60,644 nucleotides of DNA from Ophiosphaerella korrae (Eukaryota > Ascomycota > Dothideomycetes > Pleosporales > Phaeosphaeriaceae), in NCBI GenBank assembly GCA_028456385.1, contig JALNQF010000250.1:1-60644 (forward strand), written 5' to 3'. This document shows, piece by piece, positions 33,129 to 44,266 of the stretch. Below the pieces are notes generated by a model. It worked only from the letters and a program-made list of their open reading frames with translations. It ran no database searches and had not been told where the DNA came from. The position numbers and the translations under genes were made by a program. Numbering within the stretch: the first letter of the stretch is position 1; the number at the start of each line of letters is the position of its first letter.

Positions 33129-34796
33129 GGATGGGTGGTTTTTTTTGGATTTGTGGGTAAAAGTGTTGTTGCGAATGGCATGCCGGTGGGTAAATTGGAG
33201 AGCGGTTGTATCTTGGGGATGAGGGATTGCTGGATGGATCTGTGAATATCTTAGTCTGTAGTCATAGGCTTACTGTTCTCAAATAAAAAGTTTACCTTGT
33301 GAGAAGATATAGTATGAATCCCCCTTCATTTTTAGTTCAGAGATGTACAATAGCGACGTGATGCATTCTCTACCTCTACATATTACGCTACTCGAGAGTG
33401 ACCCTTGGAACTATACAGTGACGGAGTAAGAGTCCAACTGTATGTTGGAACGGCACACAATTCGTGGCCACAATATGAATTTGGTGTGTTGTACCTTTTT
33501 GAGCTGTTGCTTTAAAGACTTCAGGTTCAAAAGTAATCAAGATCCCACAGCATACCTGAGACATTAACAGATGGCGTCGAGTCTCAAAATAAATGCCATA
33601 AGCCCTTTGATAAGAATGTTGACATTGTCATCGAGCTTGAGATGCATCTCTATGCAAGCAATACAGCAGCCTTTCCTCTTTGTGTACTTCGTGCGTCAGG
33701 TCGCAGCCACCACGTTAAATCTTCCTATGAAAACTCGTATATGCGGCATGAAGCTTTGGTTTGTCTCACATCTGACATTGCCGTTTGCATATTTGTGCCA
33801 AGCTTCAGCCTCTTACCGATCAAGCTTCTGCATTTTGAACTGCTGCCTGGCGCGATTGCGAATTTTCCCGAAATGACTGCTTGTGGCTGCAGATAGTGTC
33901 ATCATAGAGTGCAATTACTCGGACCAGTATGCGAGCCGACAAATGAAAGGACAGTGCGAGGTAACTCGTTGAAGGATCAAAAGGGCGCCTCAGGTTATGA
34001 CGCATCGAGTTCTTGGAGAACCGAGTAGGCTCGGTCGGAATTATTCCCCGAGGTGCCGATCGCTTCGTCCGTAATCGTCCATCACCACCAAACGGCCTCT
34101 CGTATACAATGTGCGTTTCTCGCATTTTCGGATTGGTGCGAGCCTTTGACCGCAACTGTTGTAGTAGCGTTTACATTTCCGGTAGAGTTTCTAGGCAGAC
34201 GCGAAATTGTGTCGCCTTACATGATATTAAAACGGACGGTTCCCCTCGACATGTGCATCTCGCGAGCTTGCCATCAGGAGTCAAGGACCAAATTGATCTG
34301 TGGGACTCACTAATCCCACATTCGCTTACTGTACATGAGCCTTGCTGCTTTTCTTAAACTCGTATACTACAAGAGTCATCGTATAAAAGGGCGTACTGTC
34401 ACTTAAGGGCGCGATACCCTTAATACTCTGCATAGTATAAAGCAAATCCCATCTCAGCATTCATCAGTTTGCCAAATCCACAAACCGGCTCGGTACCGTA
34501 TTCCCGTATCCGCATATCCCGCTTGCAATCGAAACGCCGTCTTCAGCCTAGTGTCTCGCTTGTTGTGCGGATTCAGGCGACGCCGAACGGCATCCCTGGC
34601 TCATCTAGGCCTACTCCTCGGACTGCTGGCGCCGGCCCACTTTCGAATCTCCCAAGATCGTAGGATCGTGCTTGCTTTCTCCTTTACGACCTGCATTCTC
34701 CTCCAGGCCGTTGTGACCTCGATCCTCATCGGCGCCGACATTTCACGGGGAGAACCTCTGACAAGATATGTTCTGTGACCTGAAACATCTGACAGC
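33129..34796. other. Long intergenic region before the ABC transporter
   Basis: No gene recognised. TATAAAA occurs at 34382-34388 and TATAAA at 34436-34441, 350-410 bp before the transporter ATG, so a long leader is possible. Several open frames at 34469-34780 lack motifs. Confidence 0.5.
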
Positions 34797-37700
34797 ATGA
34801 AGATAAAATCTCCAGACCCATCCAGTGTGGCGTTGGATGAGAAACATGCCTTGGCTGAGGAGGAGGTTAAGTCGCCTATGGCTAACCTCAGTGAGCAAGA
34901 GAAGGAAATCATCGAGAGACAGCTCGATGCGCCAAAATTAACAGTCAGCTATTTCTCTTTGTTTCGATATGCAAGCAAGAGTGAAGTCTTGATCATGATG
35001 GTTGCTGTTGTGGCATCGATTGCGGCTGGAGCAACAATGCCTTTGATGACAGTAAGCTACCAGGTTTCTATATGTGTTATGTGACTAACAGTTTTTGATA
35101 GGTTGTCTATGGAAACTTTGCTGGTAGTTTTACAGGCTTATCAGTGGACGCAAATGCAGCCCATCAATTTCAGAAAAAGACAAACGATCTCGTTCTCTAT
35201 TTTGTATACCTCGGTATGTAATTCGACTGTCCTGGCTTGCTACCGACTAACGAATCATAGGAATTGCATCCTTCTTTACTTCTTGGATAAGCGTTGTTGG
35301 CTTTTCGTATACTGGAGAGCGCATCACGCAGCAAATTCGAGAACTGTATCTGCGCGCTATTTTCAGGCAAAACATTGCTTTCTTTGATTTCCTCGGCTCC
35401 GGAGAGGTCACTACTCGTATCAGCTCCGACATGAACCTGGTCGAAGACGGTCTTGGGCAAAAGATTGGGCTCTTCATCAGTGGAGTTTCGGCATTTGTTA
35501 CCGCCATCATCATTGGTTTTGTCCGGTCTTGGAAGCTTTCGCTGATCATGATCTCTGCTACAGTGACCTTAATCTTGATGATGGGCGTATGCGGTGGGAT
35601 AATGAAGAAGAACCAAATTGTCTCAGTCAACGAGTATGCTACGGCCGCGTCTCTGGCAGAAGAAGTCTTGTCATCGGCACGCAATGTTGCTGCTTACGGT
35701 ACTCAAAAACGCCTGGAACAAAAGTACAAGACTCTTCTGGGGAAGGCTTCGCACTTCGATTTTAAAGCAAAGTTCTGCCTCTCTTTGATGATCGCCGGCA
35801 TGATGGGTATACTTAACTTGCAGTATGCACTAGCATTCTGGCAAGGTAACCGATTTTTGCATAGCGGCGAACTAGGTGTTGCGAATATTCTCACCGTTGT
35901 TATGGCTACGATGATCGCTGGCTTCTCAATTGGCAGCGTCCTCCCACATATCCAGGCTTTTGGTGCGGCAACCGCAGCCGCTACCAAAGTGTTTAATACC
36001 ATCGAGCGCAAATCACCAATTGACCCAGAGACAGACGAAGGCGAAGCACCCGAAGACCTGGTTGGCGACATCGAATTCAAAGGCATTAAACACATCTATC
36101 CATCTCGGCCGGAAACTACAGTGCTCATGGATTTCAATTTAAAAGTAGAAGCTGGAAAGATGATTGCGCTAGTTGGAGCATCTGGTAGCGGAAAGTCGAC
36201 TGTTGTAGGCCTTTTGGAACGCTTCTATCTACCAATGGAGGGTCAAGTATTTTTGGACGGTAGGGACATCACCACTCTCAACCTACGATGGCTTAGGCAA
36301 CATATGGCTATTGTAAGTCAAGAGCCAGTCCTCTTCAGCGTAACAATCTACGAAAGTATCGCACATGGTCTTGTCAACACGGAATACGCCAACGCATCTG
36401 AGGAGAAGAAGATGGAAATGATTGAAAAGGCTGCGCGGATCGCTAACGCACATGACTTCATCAACGAAATGCCCGAGAAATACCAGACCAAGGTTGGAGA
36501 GCGAGGCAACCTGTTGTCTGGTGGACAAAAGCAGCGTATCGCAATCGCCCGAGCCATTGTTTCGGACCCAAGGGTTTTGCTTCTGGATGAGGCCACTGCG
36601 GCTCTCGACACTAAATCCGAAAGTGCGGTGCAAGAAGCGTTAGATCGCGCGTCACAGGGCCGGACTACCATCGTTATCGCCCATCGACTTTCCACCATCA
36701 AGAACGCAGATAACATCGTCGTGATGGCCAAGGGACGAATTGTGGAACAGGGTACGCACCAGGAACTGCTTGCTTCAGACGGTGTCTATTCCAGCTTAGT
36801 CCAGGCACAAGAATTGAGTACGAAGCTCAACTCTGGCAACCGCATGTCTGTTTTGGGTCCACAGAAAGAAGGGAAAGTTGAAGGAGACCATGAAAAGGCT
36901 GACCTACTACGAACAATTACCTCCGCTCCTTCTGTTCCCAGGAAGCTTGAAAAAGAGGGGGACGTAGAGTATAGCAATTGGGAGCTGATCAAGTTCAGCT
37001 GGGAAATGAACGCTGGCGAGCATACGACCATGACCATTGGCCTGGTATTTAGCTTCATTGCAGGCTGTAACCCGGGCGTCCAAGCCATTTTCCTCGGAAA
37101 CTCTATCAACTCGCTTCTTTCGCCCGGCACATCACTTGGCGGTCTCGGTATAAGCTTCTGGTGCTGGATGTTCTTCATGCTGGGAACAGTGATTTGGTGT
37201 TGTTATTTCGCTCAGGGTCTGACTTTGTCCAGAGGATCCGCTCGTCTTATTGGAAATGTGCGTGAGCGAGCGTTCGGCGCTATGCTTCGTCAGGATATGG
37301 AGTTTTACGATGGCGACATGGTTACATCTGGAGCCCTCGCAAACTTCTTGTCATCCGAAGCGAATCGTCTTGCTGGCTTGAGTGGGTCTACACTCGGTAC
37401 GATTGTGAGTGCGGGAGCTTCCATCTTCGTTGCAATCATCATTGGCTGCTCATTTGGCTGGAAGTTGGCTTTGGTCTGTACCGCCACAATTCCGCTCGTC
37501 TTGGCTTGTGGATATTTCCGTTTTTACGCACTTACTCGTATGGAGAAGAGGACCAAGGGCAGCAACGAAGCGGCTTCCTTCGCTTGTGAAGCGGCCTCGT
37601 CGATCCGCACTGTTGCTACCCTATCTCTTGAGAAACATCTCCTCTCAGAGTACCATGGCAAACTTGGCAACCATGCCAAGGATAATTTCAAATTTCAGAA

Positions 37701-38778
37701 CGTCTCAGGTGCTCTATACGCCATGTCACAAGGCTTGTCCATGCTCATCTTTGCGCTTGTGTTTTGGTATGGTAGTCGTCTACTGCTCAACCGCGAGTAC
37801 ACTGTTCTTCAGTTCTTCATCATCTACTCCGCTATCATCAACGGAGCTCAATCAGCCGGCGCTATTTTCTCGTTCGCTCCCGACATGGGCGAGGCACGAT
37901 CTGCTGCCAAGGTTCTGAAATCCTTTGTTAACCGTGTCCCCAAAATCGATCATTGGTCCACCGACGGCAAGAAGATTGACACTCTAACTGGTCAAATCGA
38001 ATTGCAAGACGTTCGCTTCACATACCCTGGACGACCAGACCATCGTGTTCTTCGTGGTGTCAGCATTCGTGCCGAGCCTGGTCAATTTATCGCGCTTGTC
38101 GGTGCCAGTGGAAGCGGCAAGTCGACCGTCATGCAATTGCTCGAGCGCTTTTATGACCCCACAACTGGCAGTGTCCTAGTCGATGAAGTACCATTGACAG
38201 ACTACAACCTGCAGGATTACCGAGCACAATTAGCAATTGTTAGTCAGGAGACGACTCTGTACACAGGCACGATTCGTGACAATATTCTTGCGGATAAGGA
38301 CGATGTGTCTGAAGAGTCAGTTATACAAGCTACAAAAGACGCCAATATTTACGAATTCATCGTGAGTATCTGTCATTTCTGGAAATGAGTCAATAGCTAA
38401 CCTACATAGGTGTCTTTGCCAGATGGATTCAACACCCTCGTCGGTGCGAAGGGCGCTCTTCTTTCCGGTGGCCAAAGACAGCGTATCGCCATTGCTCGCG
38501 CTCTCCTACGTAACCCCAAGATTCTTCTCCTCGACGAAGCTACTTCCGCACTCGATTCGACATCCGAGCGTGTTGTCCAAGCCGCTCTCGACTTGGCCTC
38601 CAAAGGCCGCACAACAATTGCCATTGCGCATCGTCTAAGCACCATCCAACACGCCGATGTCATTTACGTCTTTGACCAAGGCAAGATTGTAGAAAGGGGC
38701 CGACACGATGAACTTGTGGAACGTAAGGGTGTATACTGGGAACTAGCAAAACTTCAAGCAATGGGCGCACCACAATAA
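34797..38778 (+). CDS. MDR-type ABC transporter (ABCB, full-size)
   Basis: Exons 34797-35051, 35102-35213, 35261-38361 and 38410-38778 give 1278 aa arranged TMD-NBD-TMD-NBD. NBD1 has Walker [10 protein letters not shown] near residue 428, signature [14 protein letters not shown] near 540 and Walker [12 protein letters not shown] near 562. NBD2 has Walker A near 1069, signature [14 protein letters not shown] near 1174 and [12 protein letters not shown]. Each half has about six membrane segments. Both sites look catalytically complete. Such pumps export drugs, toxins, peptides or pigments; in fungi they are typically at the plasma membrane and often sit beside metabolite clusters, but no synthase is in this window. 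The last splice restores the second signature motif, supporting the model. Confidence 0.95.
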
Positions 38779-38866
38779 CAGCACCCGTACTCAACATAGA
38801 GTGGCATTTCCTTCAATTGTATAGATATATTAGACGCTACCAAAGTACCCTAAATTAATATTTCAA

Positions 38867-39490
38867 TCATCCATTCTCATCTTCTTTCTTTGGCCTCTTC
38901 AACGGCGCAGGTTTGCTCGCCGCATCAACCGCATACCTTTCCCTCCCTTGATTTTCCCCCTCCGCCCACTTCCCAACATGCTCTGGCACCGCTTTGACCC
39001 GGTTATACGGCCCATCAACCGGCGTCCCTAGTCTCTTGTACACGGGCACAACACCAGTCCACACGCTCTCCAACACATTCTCACTCTTCATATCCTTCCT
39101 CTCATCCTCTGGCACCCCTTCCCTCACCTTCGCACTCACACTCTCAATCCTCAGCCGCAAAATCCGCGTACTCTGCATCTCAGCACCGGTTGGCGGCACA
39201 CGCGTGTGCTCCCAGCGCCCCGGCACCACGGAATTCGTAATCAGCTGCATGGCCCACAGCTTCTCGTCTGCGTCGTCGACAATACTGGCGTGTCCTTGGA
39301 GCACGGCGGACCGGTAGTTGTAGTTGTGGGTGTAGGGCGTTAGACTGAGGACCAGGCCGTCGACTTTTGTGGCGCAGACACAGAGTGCGAGACTGTTGGT
39401 TGCTGCGAGGTTCATGAGGCGCGAGGACACGTAGCCGTGTAGATAACAGCTTGCATCTGAGTCTTGGTAGCGGCCTATTTGGCCAATCAT
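38867..39490 (-). CDS. FMN-binding split-barrel (pyridoxamine 5'-phosphate oxidase-like) protein, N-terminally truncated
   Basis: The 207-aa frame begins at MIGQIGRYQDSDASCYLHGY and continues through VDGLVLSLTPYTHNYNYRSA, ITNSVVPGRWEHTRVPP, RIESVSAKVREGVPEDE, VWTGVVPVYKRLG and a basic tail (KRPKKEDENG). It resembles a fungal flavin-nucleotide-binding family whose members usually have 50-60 more residues before this Met. Upstream in frame, PAPIILP is readable and preceded by CTAATGAC...CCCAG, a convincing branch point and acceptor, so the gene once continued into an upstream exon. No such exon is visible in the next several hundred bases. It may be a truncated gene or use the internal ATG. Confidence 0.65.
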   Translation of the reverse strand: MIGQIGRYQDSDASCYLHGYVSSRLMNLAATNSLALCVCATKVDGLVLSLTPYTHNYNYRSAVLQGHASIVDDADEKLWAMQLITNSVVPGRWEHTRVPPTGAEMQSTRILRLRIESVSAKVREGVPEDERKDMKSENVLESVWTGVVPVYKRLGTPVDGPYNRVKAVPEHVGKWAEGENQGRERYAVDAASKPAPLKRPKKEDENG

Positions 39491-40332
39491 GGGGAGTATG
39501 ATTGGCGCTGGGATGTTGGGTCATTAGGCGGTGGGCCTCATTATCATCTCTCTCCAAAAAAGAACGACTTTTGTGCCGTTTCAGCGACTCGCACATTTAG
39601 TCTTACAACAATAAATGTATTGTTTAGCTGTAGTCGCTAGAAGATTTCAGAAATAATGTGTGTTGTATATTGCATCTTGCGCTCCTTCTACTGCTGCTGC
39701 TGTGCAGGAAAGAGGAGTGTGCGATCACAATTTCATCACCGATCTTCTTCGGCCCTGCCTTGCACTATTTATTGACTTCAGCACCTGCACTTGCCCTTGG
39801 GAACTTGACATTACGCAATCAAAGCGTACGCGTGTCAATATTTGGGCTGGTGATCATCATCAGTCGTGCTGTATCTCCCTGACACGGGTCATATCTTTTT
39901 CAATTCTGCAACATGCCAACAAGTAGCAGTTGAGAGAAGGTTCGTATAGCCTCAAATTACGACCATCTAGCTGCAGTTGCGGGTTAAAACAAGTTCGAGT
40001 CTGCTGAAGGTCAGTCAAGCACTTAAAATCCAATACATACCTACATTGCAATGATAACAATTACTCGGCTGCTAGGCTAACATCCTTTGTGATAACATCA
40101 TTAAACCTAAGATCTATTCTTAGTCCTGAGCAAAAACCACTTACTAGTAAAAATGAATCGAAGAGAACATGTGCTGATGGGATGAGTAGAGACTATATAT
40201 TCATTTTTTTTTGCCCCGTTGAGTAGGTAGTAGGTGTAGCGAACCATGGTTCCGTTAGATGTGTCAGATGTGCGATGGAGCAATTTGGTGATTCGGGCGA
40301 TGGAGCGATTCGGGCGATAGAGCGATTATCAC

Positions 40333-40797
40333 ATGCTAAGCAGTTATCACGAGTACCACAGTTCATCGCGTCATGATGGGAACGGCATGGAGCCGAACCA
40401 CTACAACAGAAATATCGAATCTCCACTATCCATGATGGTAGGCCTCAGCGAACTGGGTAGGAATGACTATAGTTACCCGGCCCGGCCTTCTTCGCTATAC
40501 CCGGTCTCCGCCGGGACCGAGACCGAGTCCGTGATGGCTCTTTTGGTGGGGGGCGTACAGGGACTGGTCGTCCTGTCTTCCTACGTTGAGTCTCCTGCGT
40601 GGTATGCTGGGCGGCAGGCGCTGCGGGCTTGGTTGCTACTCTACTCGTGGGTTTCTTGTTCGGCGCCGCTTCTAAAGGCAGGGGCTCGGCGGGGCGTTTT
40701 ATGCTTGCGATCCTGGCACTGCGACGGGGTAGCGGGGGATCGCCCTGGTTTTAAGCCCCGACATCTTCTTAACAGCGTTGTCCGTTCAACGCCATAA
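40333..40797 (+). CDS. Doubtful ORF, 154 aa
   Basis: ATG-started frame without introns. The N-terminal half is polar (SSYHEYHSSSRHDGNGMEP) and the middle has a moderately hydrophobic stretch (VMALLVGGVQGLVVL) that could be a membrane segment. No family recognised, and codon usage is unlike neighbours. Probably chance, in GC-rich DNA. Confidence 0.15.
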   Translation: MLSSYHEYHSSSRHDGNGMEPNHYNRNIESPLSMMVGLSELGRNDYSYPARPSSLYPVSAGTETESVMALLVGGVQGLVVLSSYVESPAWYAGRQALRAWLLLYSWVSCSAPLLKAGARRGVLCLRSWHCDGVAGDRPGFKPRHLLNSVVRSTP

Positions 40798-41488
40798 GCC
40801 TTTGCAATTTAAGCCTAACAAATCTTTTCTCCTAGCTTCAGCAATTCTACAGCTGCAATCACTGCATCGATATCACCCATATTCGCTGAGATAATTGACA
40901 TTGAAGTTAGGTTGCAAAAGTTGCGATACGGCCAAAGCGTACATTAGGTAGGGGCGAGTCTGGGACGAAGGAGACGTGGAGGACGGGTGTGGTGTTTACG
41001 ATGTTGTGGATTGTTTGTGTATCGTATGATGCTGGGGTTTATCGATTAGCCCTTTAGCTTTTGATAGAGGTATGGGATCATGGAATACCCTAGTGTTTGT
41101 AGCGATTGACGGTGCTGGTAGCGGTTTTGGGATATGTGCTGGGTTCGGCCATGATTAGTGAATTGCGCGGCGATGTGAGTATTTTGAAGCAATCTGAAGC
41201 TGGTCACTACGTTTATGAGAATGCACTTTCTCTTATCACAATCACTAGGCTTGAGATATGTCATGCGAGGGTGTGTGATAGACCGTGCGGGTCGAGTAGG
41301 GCAGCTAGTAGGTCTAGGCTTGATGCGGGAGGTACAGCCGATTTGAAGCGAAGTTTAGAGTTTTGGGCAATGGGGTTGCGCGAATAGAGTGCCATGAATT
41401 TCATGTCTTTTGTAAAACATAATAAGTAATTATGCAGATAGGGATACAAGAAGATAATCTATGAGCTATATCACACCATTTGAGTTTA

Positions 41489-41510
41489 GCTACCTAGGTA
41501 CCTAGGTAGC
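41489..41510. repeat. 22-bp perfect palindrome
   Basis: GCTACCTAGGTACCTAGGTAGC equals its own reverse complement and can form a hairpin. Nearby CAGGTA and TAGGTA fragments suggest local duplication. Confidence 0.85.
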
Positions 41511-42694
41511 CAGGTATTGTGTCTGCTAGTTCAGAAACCATCAAACTATCCAACACCAGTTTTTCTAAGTTTAGTAATTATTATACCGTCGTCCCTGATC
41601 TGCGGATCGAAGGACCAAATGTTCAGATATTTACAGTAAGGTAATCTGCACTAAGAAAGACAGCATGCCCAAGCCAAGAGGGTCAAACGAGAAGCAGTTA
41701 CGTACCTATGTGTTTGTGACACGCCAACGGTCTCTGCATAGACTCAACCTCCGAGCAGAATATACTACCTAAGGTTGTGTGTTTATCAGACGGGTGGCAG
41801 ACTCGTGCTCTCAACGGGTATCTTCTCAAAACTTTGAGCCGGTGAAGAGGCAGTGTACAACACTTCCAATAGTCAAAGGGCTGACTTCAAAGGGCAGGCA
41901 GCCGAGACAATTACCCACTCACATGCCTGGTCTCAGATGGTAGTAGCGGTGTGGTATTTGCATATGCGCTGACATTTCACGTGAGACTTTACACATTGTC
42001 ATATTGCTCATGCGACTCCACCAACGAGACTTTTTTTCTGCGCTGGTTATAGGCAACGCCATGAAACTCAGCCGCCTTTGCATACACATATGACCTGAAA
42101 ATATTCAATGTAACCTCAAATTACACATAACAGTCGGTAAGCATTTGGCTATGGTGTGTCTCAGCTCACAGCCGACGCCCTTCCACTCTCCAGGTCTACC
42201 CCGCATGCTCATCACATTACCCATCTTGGATCAAAAATTGTGCTGGAACCAAATATTGGATTGCAAAGCCTACAAACTAGCACTCATTAGCTTGAAGTAA
42301 ATATAGCTGAACACTTGTTCGCATAGTTAGCAAATGAGAGATGAGCGGGAAGTGGCTGAGCAACGAAGTGGCAGGGCATCGCTGGTAAGCTTACTTGTTT
42401 GGGTAGTGCCACAAGGAACTTCCAAAAGTACCTACCGGGCTTGCTTACTATATGATGGACGCGCAGCTGAACTACCGTGGTCCTTTTCTAAGTGTGCTCG
42501 GTCGCTAGCTTCACCGTATTGATAATCTGATGGACATCAGCACGTGCGCAAGCTGAGCAAAAAGGCGGAGTATCTCACTCCCATCAGCAGTAGCGAGAGG
42601 GCTGAGTAGAGGAAAATGTCTTTCCAGAACGGCTCTGGTATTGCACCCTTGCATACCATCGTGACATCTGGCTGTGCTGGTGGGTGTGGACTTG

Positions 42695-42700
42695 TATAAA
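42695..42700 (+). promoter_or_regulatory. TATA box of the small secreted protein gene
   Basis: TTGTATAAAGAC lies about 145 bp before the ATG at 42840; the CA/CT-rich leader that follows is typical of highly expressed fungal genes. Confidence 0.6.
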
Positions 42701-42839
42701 GACAGGTGCAATCCACGCCAGATTGAAATCCATCCTACAATCACAAAACACAATAACAACTTTCTACTATTTCCTTTCATCTTTTTTCATCTCCTTGCAA
42801 CTTTTAATAGTTACTTAAGTCCAACAACCAACCAACAAA

Positions 42840-43244
42840 ATGAAGGCCTCAATCATCGCTTCTTCCCTCGCCCTCTTCTCTGGCGCTTTTGCCTCTCCCA
42901 TGGTTGCAGCTCGCAACGGCGCACCAGCCCAGTACTTCACCTTCAAGCTCACCAACGACATCACTGGTGCTAGCGCTGGCTCTTCCGTCATCATCAATGC
43001 CGGCCCCCGCGTGCTCAAAGACATTTTCCCATGGGCCACCAACCTGTGGAAGGATGGCAAGCTGATTGCCACTTCGGCGAACAACATCAACCCGGCTGTG
43101 CAGAACGTGTTCTGCATCTTCAAGGACCCCGCCACTGGACGTGTCATCAAGATCAACGACAAGATTACCTTCGCCGATTTGGACGGCACTGACAAGGCGG
43201 TTGAGACCGATGTCACCAACTTCACCATCGAGTGCCAGAAGTAA
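42840..43244 (+). CDS. Small secreted protein, 134 aa
   Basis: Intronless frame starting in an ideal context (ACAAAATGAAG). Residues 1-18 are a signal peptide (MKASIIASSLALFSGAFA, cleavage before SP). The mature protein, about 115 residues, begins MVAARNGAPAQYFTFKL and looks beta-rich; it contains two cysteines (VFCIF and IECQK), allowing one disulphide, and one NFT glycosylation site. Such proteins in plant-associated Dothideomycetes are often candidate effectors or wall proteins, but no named family is recognised. Strong TATA box and leader suggest regulated high expression. GC-rich codons with C-ending preference agree with an expressed gene. Confidence 0.85.
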   Translation: MKASIIASSLALFSGAFASPMVAARNGAPAQYFTFKLTNDITGASAGSSVIINAGPRVLKDIFPWATNLWKDGKLIATSANNINPAVQNVFCIFKDPATGRVIKINDKITFADLDGTDKAVETDVTNFTIECQK

Positions 43245-44266
43245 ATCGACAACATTTTGAGACTGAAGAGAAGAGTCGGATCGTTGGCGAGTTGAAATGA
43301 TGGTATAGACTTGGATTTTTATTTGGTTGCGTTGCATAGCGATTGGTGTCTTTTGGAGGTATAGAATTCGGTCAGTCTTTTCCGCGACTTGGGTCATTGG
43401 ATGGGATCATAGATGCTTAATAGCTAATATCACTCTTTGCTGGAATAAATGCAAGCTCTGAAGCTTCTATCATATATTTGTGATGTGAGCTAGAGAAAGC
43501 CGTGCTTCTCGCCCGGTAGTTGTGCCTCGAAGACGAGCCGCAGTCGTGGCTTTTTCCTACCCATTGGGATAAGAGATTATTTACTATTGAGAGCTCTTTT
43601 TAATGCACTTTTAATTGGTTCTCTGACAATTTTTGGCCTGTTCCAGTTCCATCTCCCGAGATCCCAACACCAATCACGTGACAATATCAACATTCACCTG
43701 GGCCAGGCAACCATCCCCCCAGCAGGCACCCGCCAGCACAACTACGGCTCTCCCACTCGCGTACGGTCACTCACCCCAATAATTGCCTTCTGCTGCTGCA
43801 GGGCCGCTAGTGCTAGCCTCCTCCCAGCACATATATAAACCCCTCTGCCCCCGTCCCCTCTCCCACTCCTCAGCACTCTTTGCCTTCTGGCTTTGATCAT
43901 GTGTAGTATCTGTTCTAATCAGTTTAATCGCTGATTTGATCCTTACGGGGATCTTCCGATTATCTCGTTTTTGAAACCGCCTTCTGGCTCACTGGGCTTG
44001 CTCATAGTCAAAGGCACAGTGTCGCCTCTATTGCACTGCCTGAGGTGTACGCGAACATCTTTTTCATTGAGTCTTCTGGCTTGCCAGTCACTTGAGGAAG
44101 AAGCTTCCTTTAAATCACTCCTATTCTTTTGCCACTTTGGCAATAGATCGAGTTGGTTGGTAGCTTATGCTGTGAAGCAGATGGCCCGCTGGTCCATGGT
44201 TGACACAAAACGCCAGAGTGATGCAATTCACTAAGCCACACCTCATCTACATATCCGTTTCTATGT
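43245..44266. other. Intergenic region
   Basis: No gene recognised. A TATATAAA at 43832-43839 followed by a CT-rich stretch looks like a core promoter on the plus strand, but no ATG frame of useful length follows before 44240. It may be an unrecognised short or non-coding transcript. Confidence 0.45.

Larger units (their letters stand above)
39491..42839. other. Long intergenic region
   Basis: No recognised gene. It includes one 154-codon ATG frame (40333-40797) and a 22-bp perfect palindrome at 41489-41510. Multiple short TAGGTA motifs occur. The last 250 bases hold the promoter of the secreted-protein gene. Confidence 0.5.

Noticed and set aside
32573..33181. Minus-strand frame opposite the S58 peptidase
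   Set aside because: Antisense of a well-supported gene.
34797..39490. Secondary-metabolite cluster around the ABC transporter
   Set aside because: Neighbours are a peptidase and an FMN-binding remnant; no synthase or pathway regulator lies next to it.
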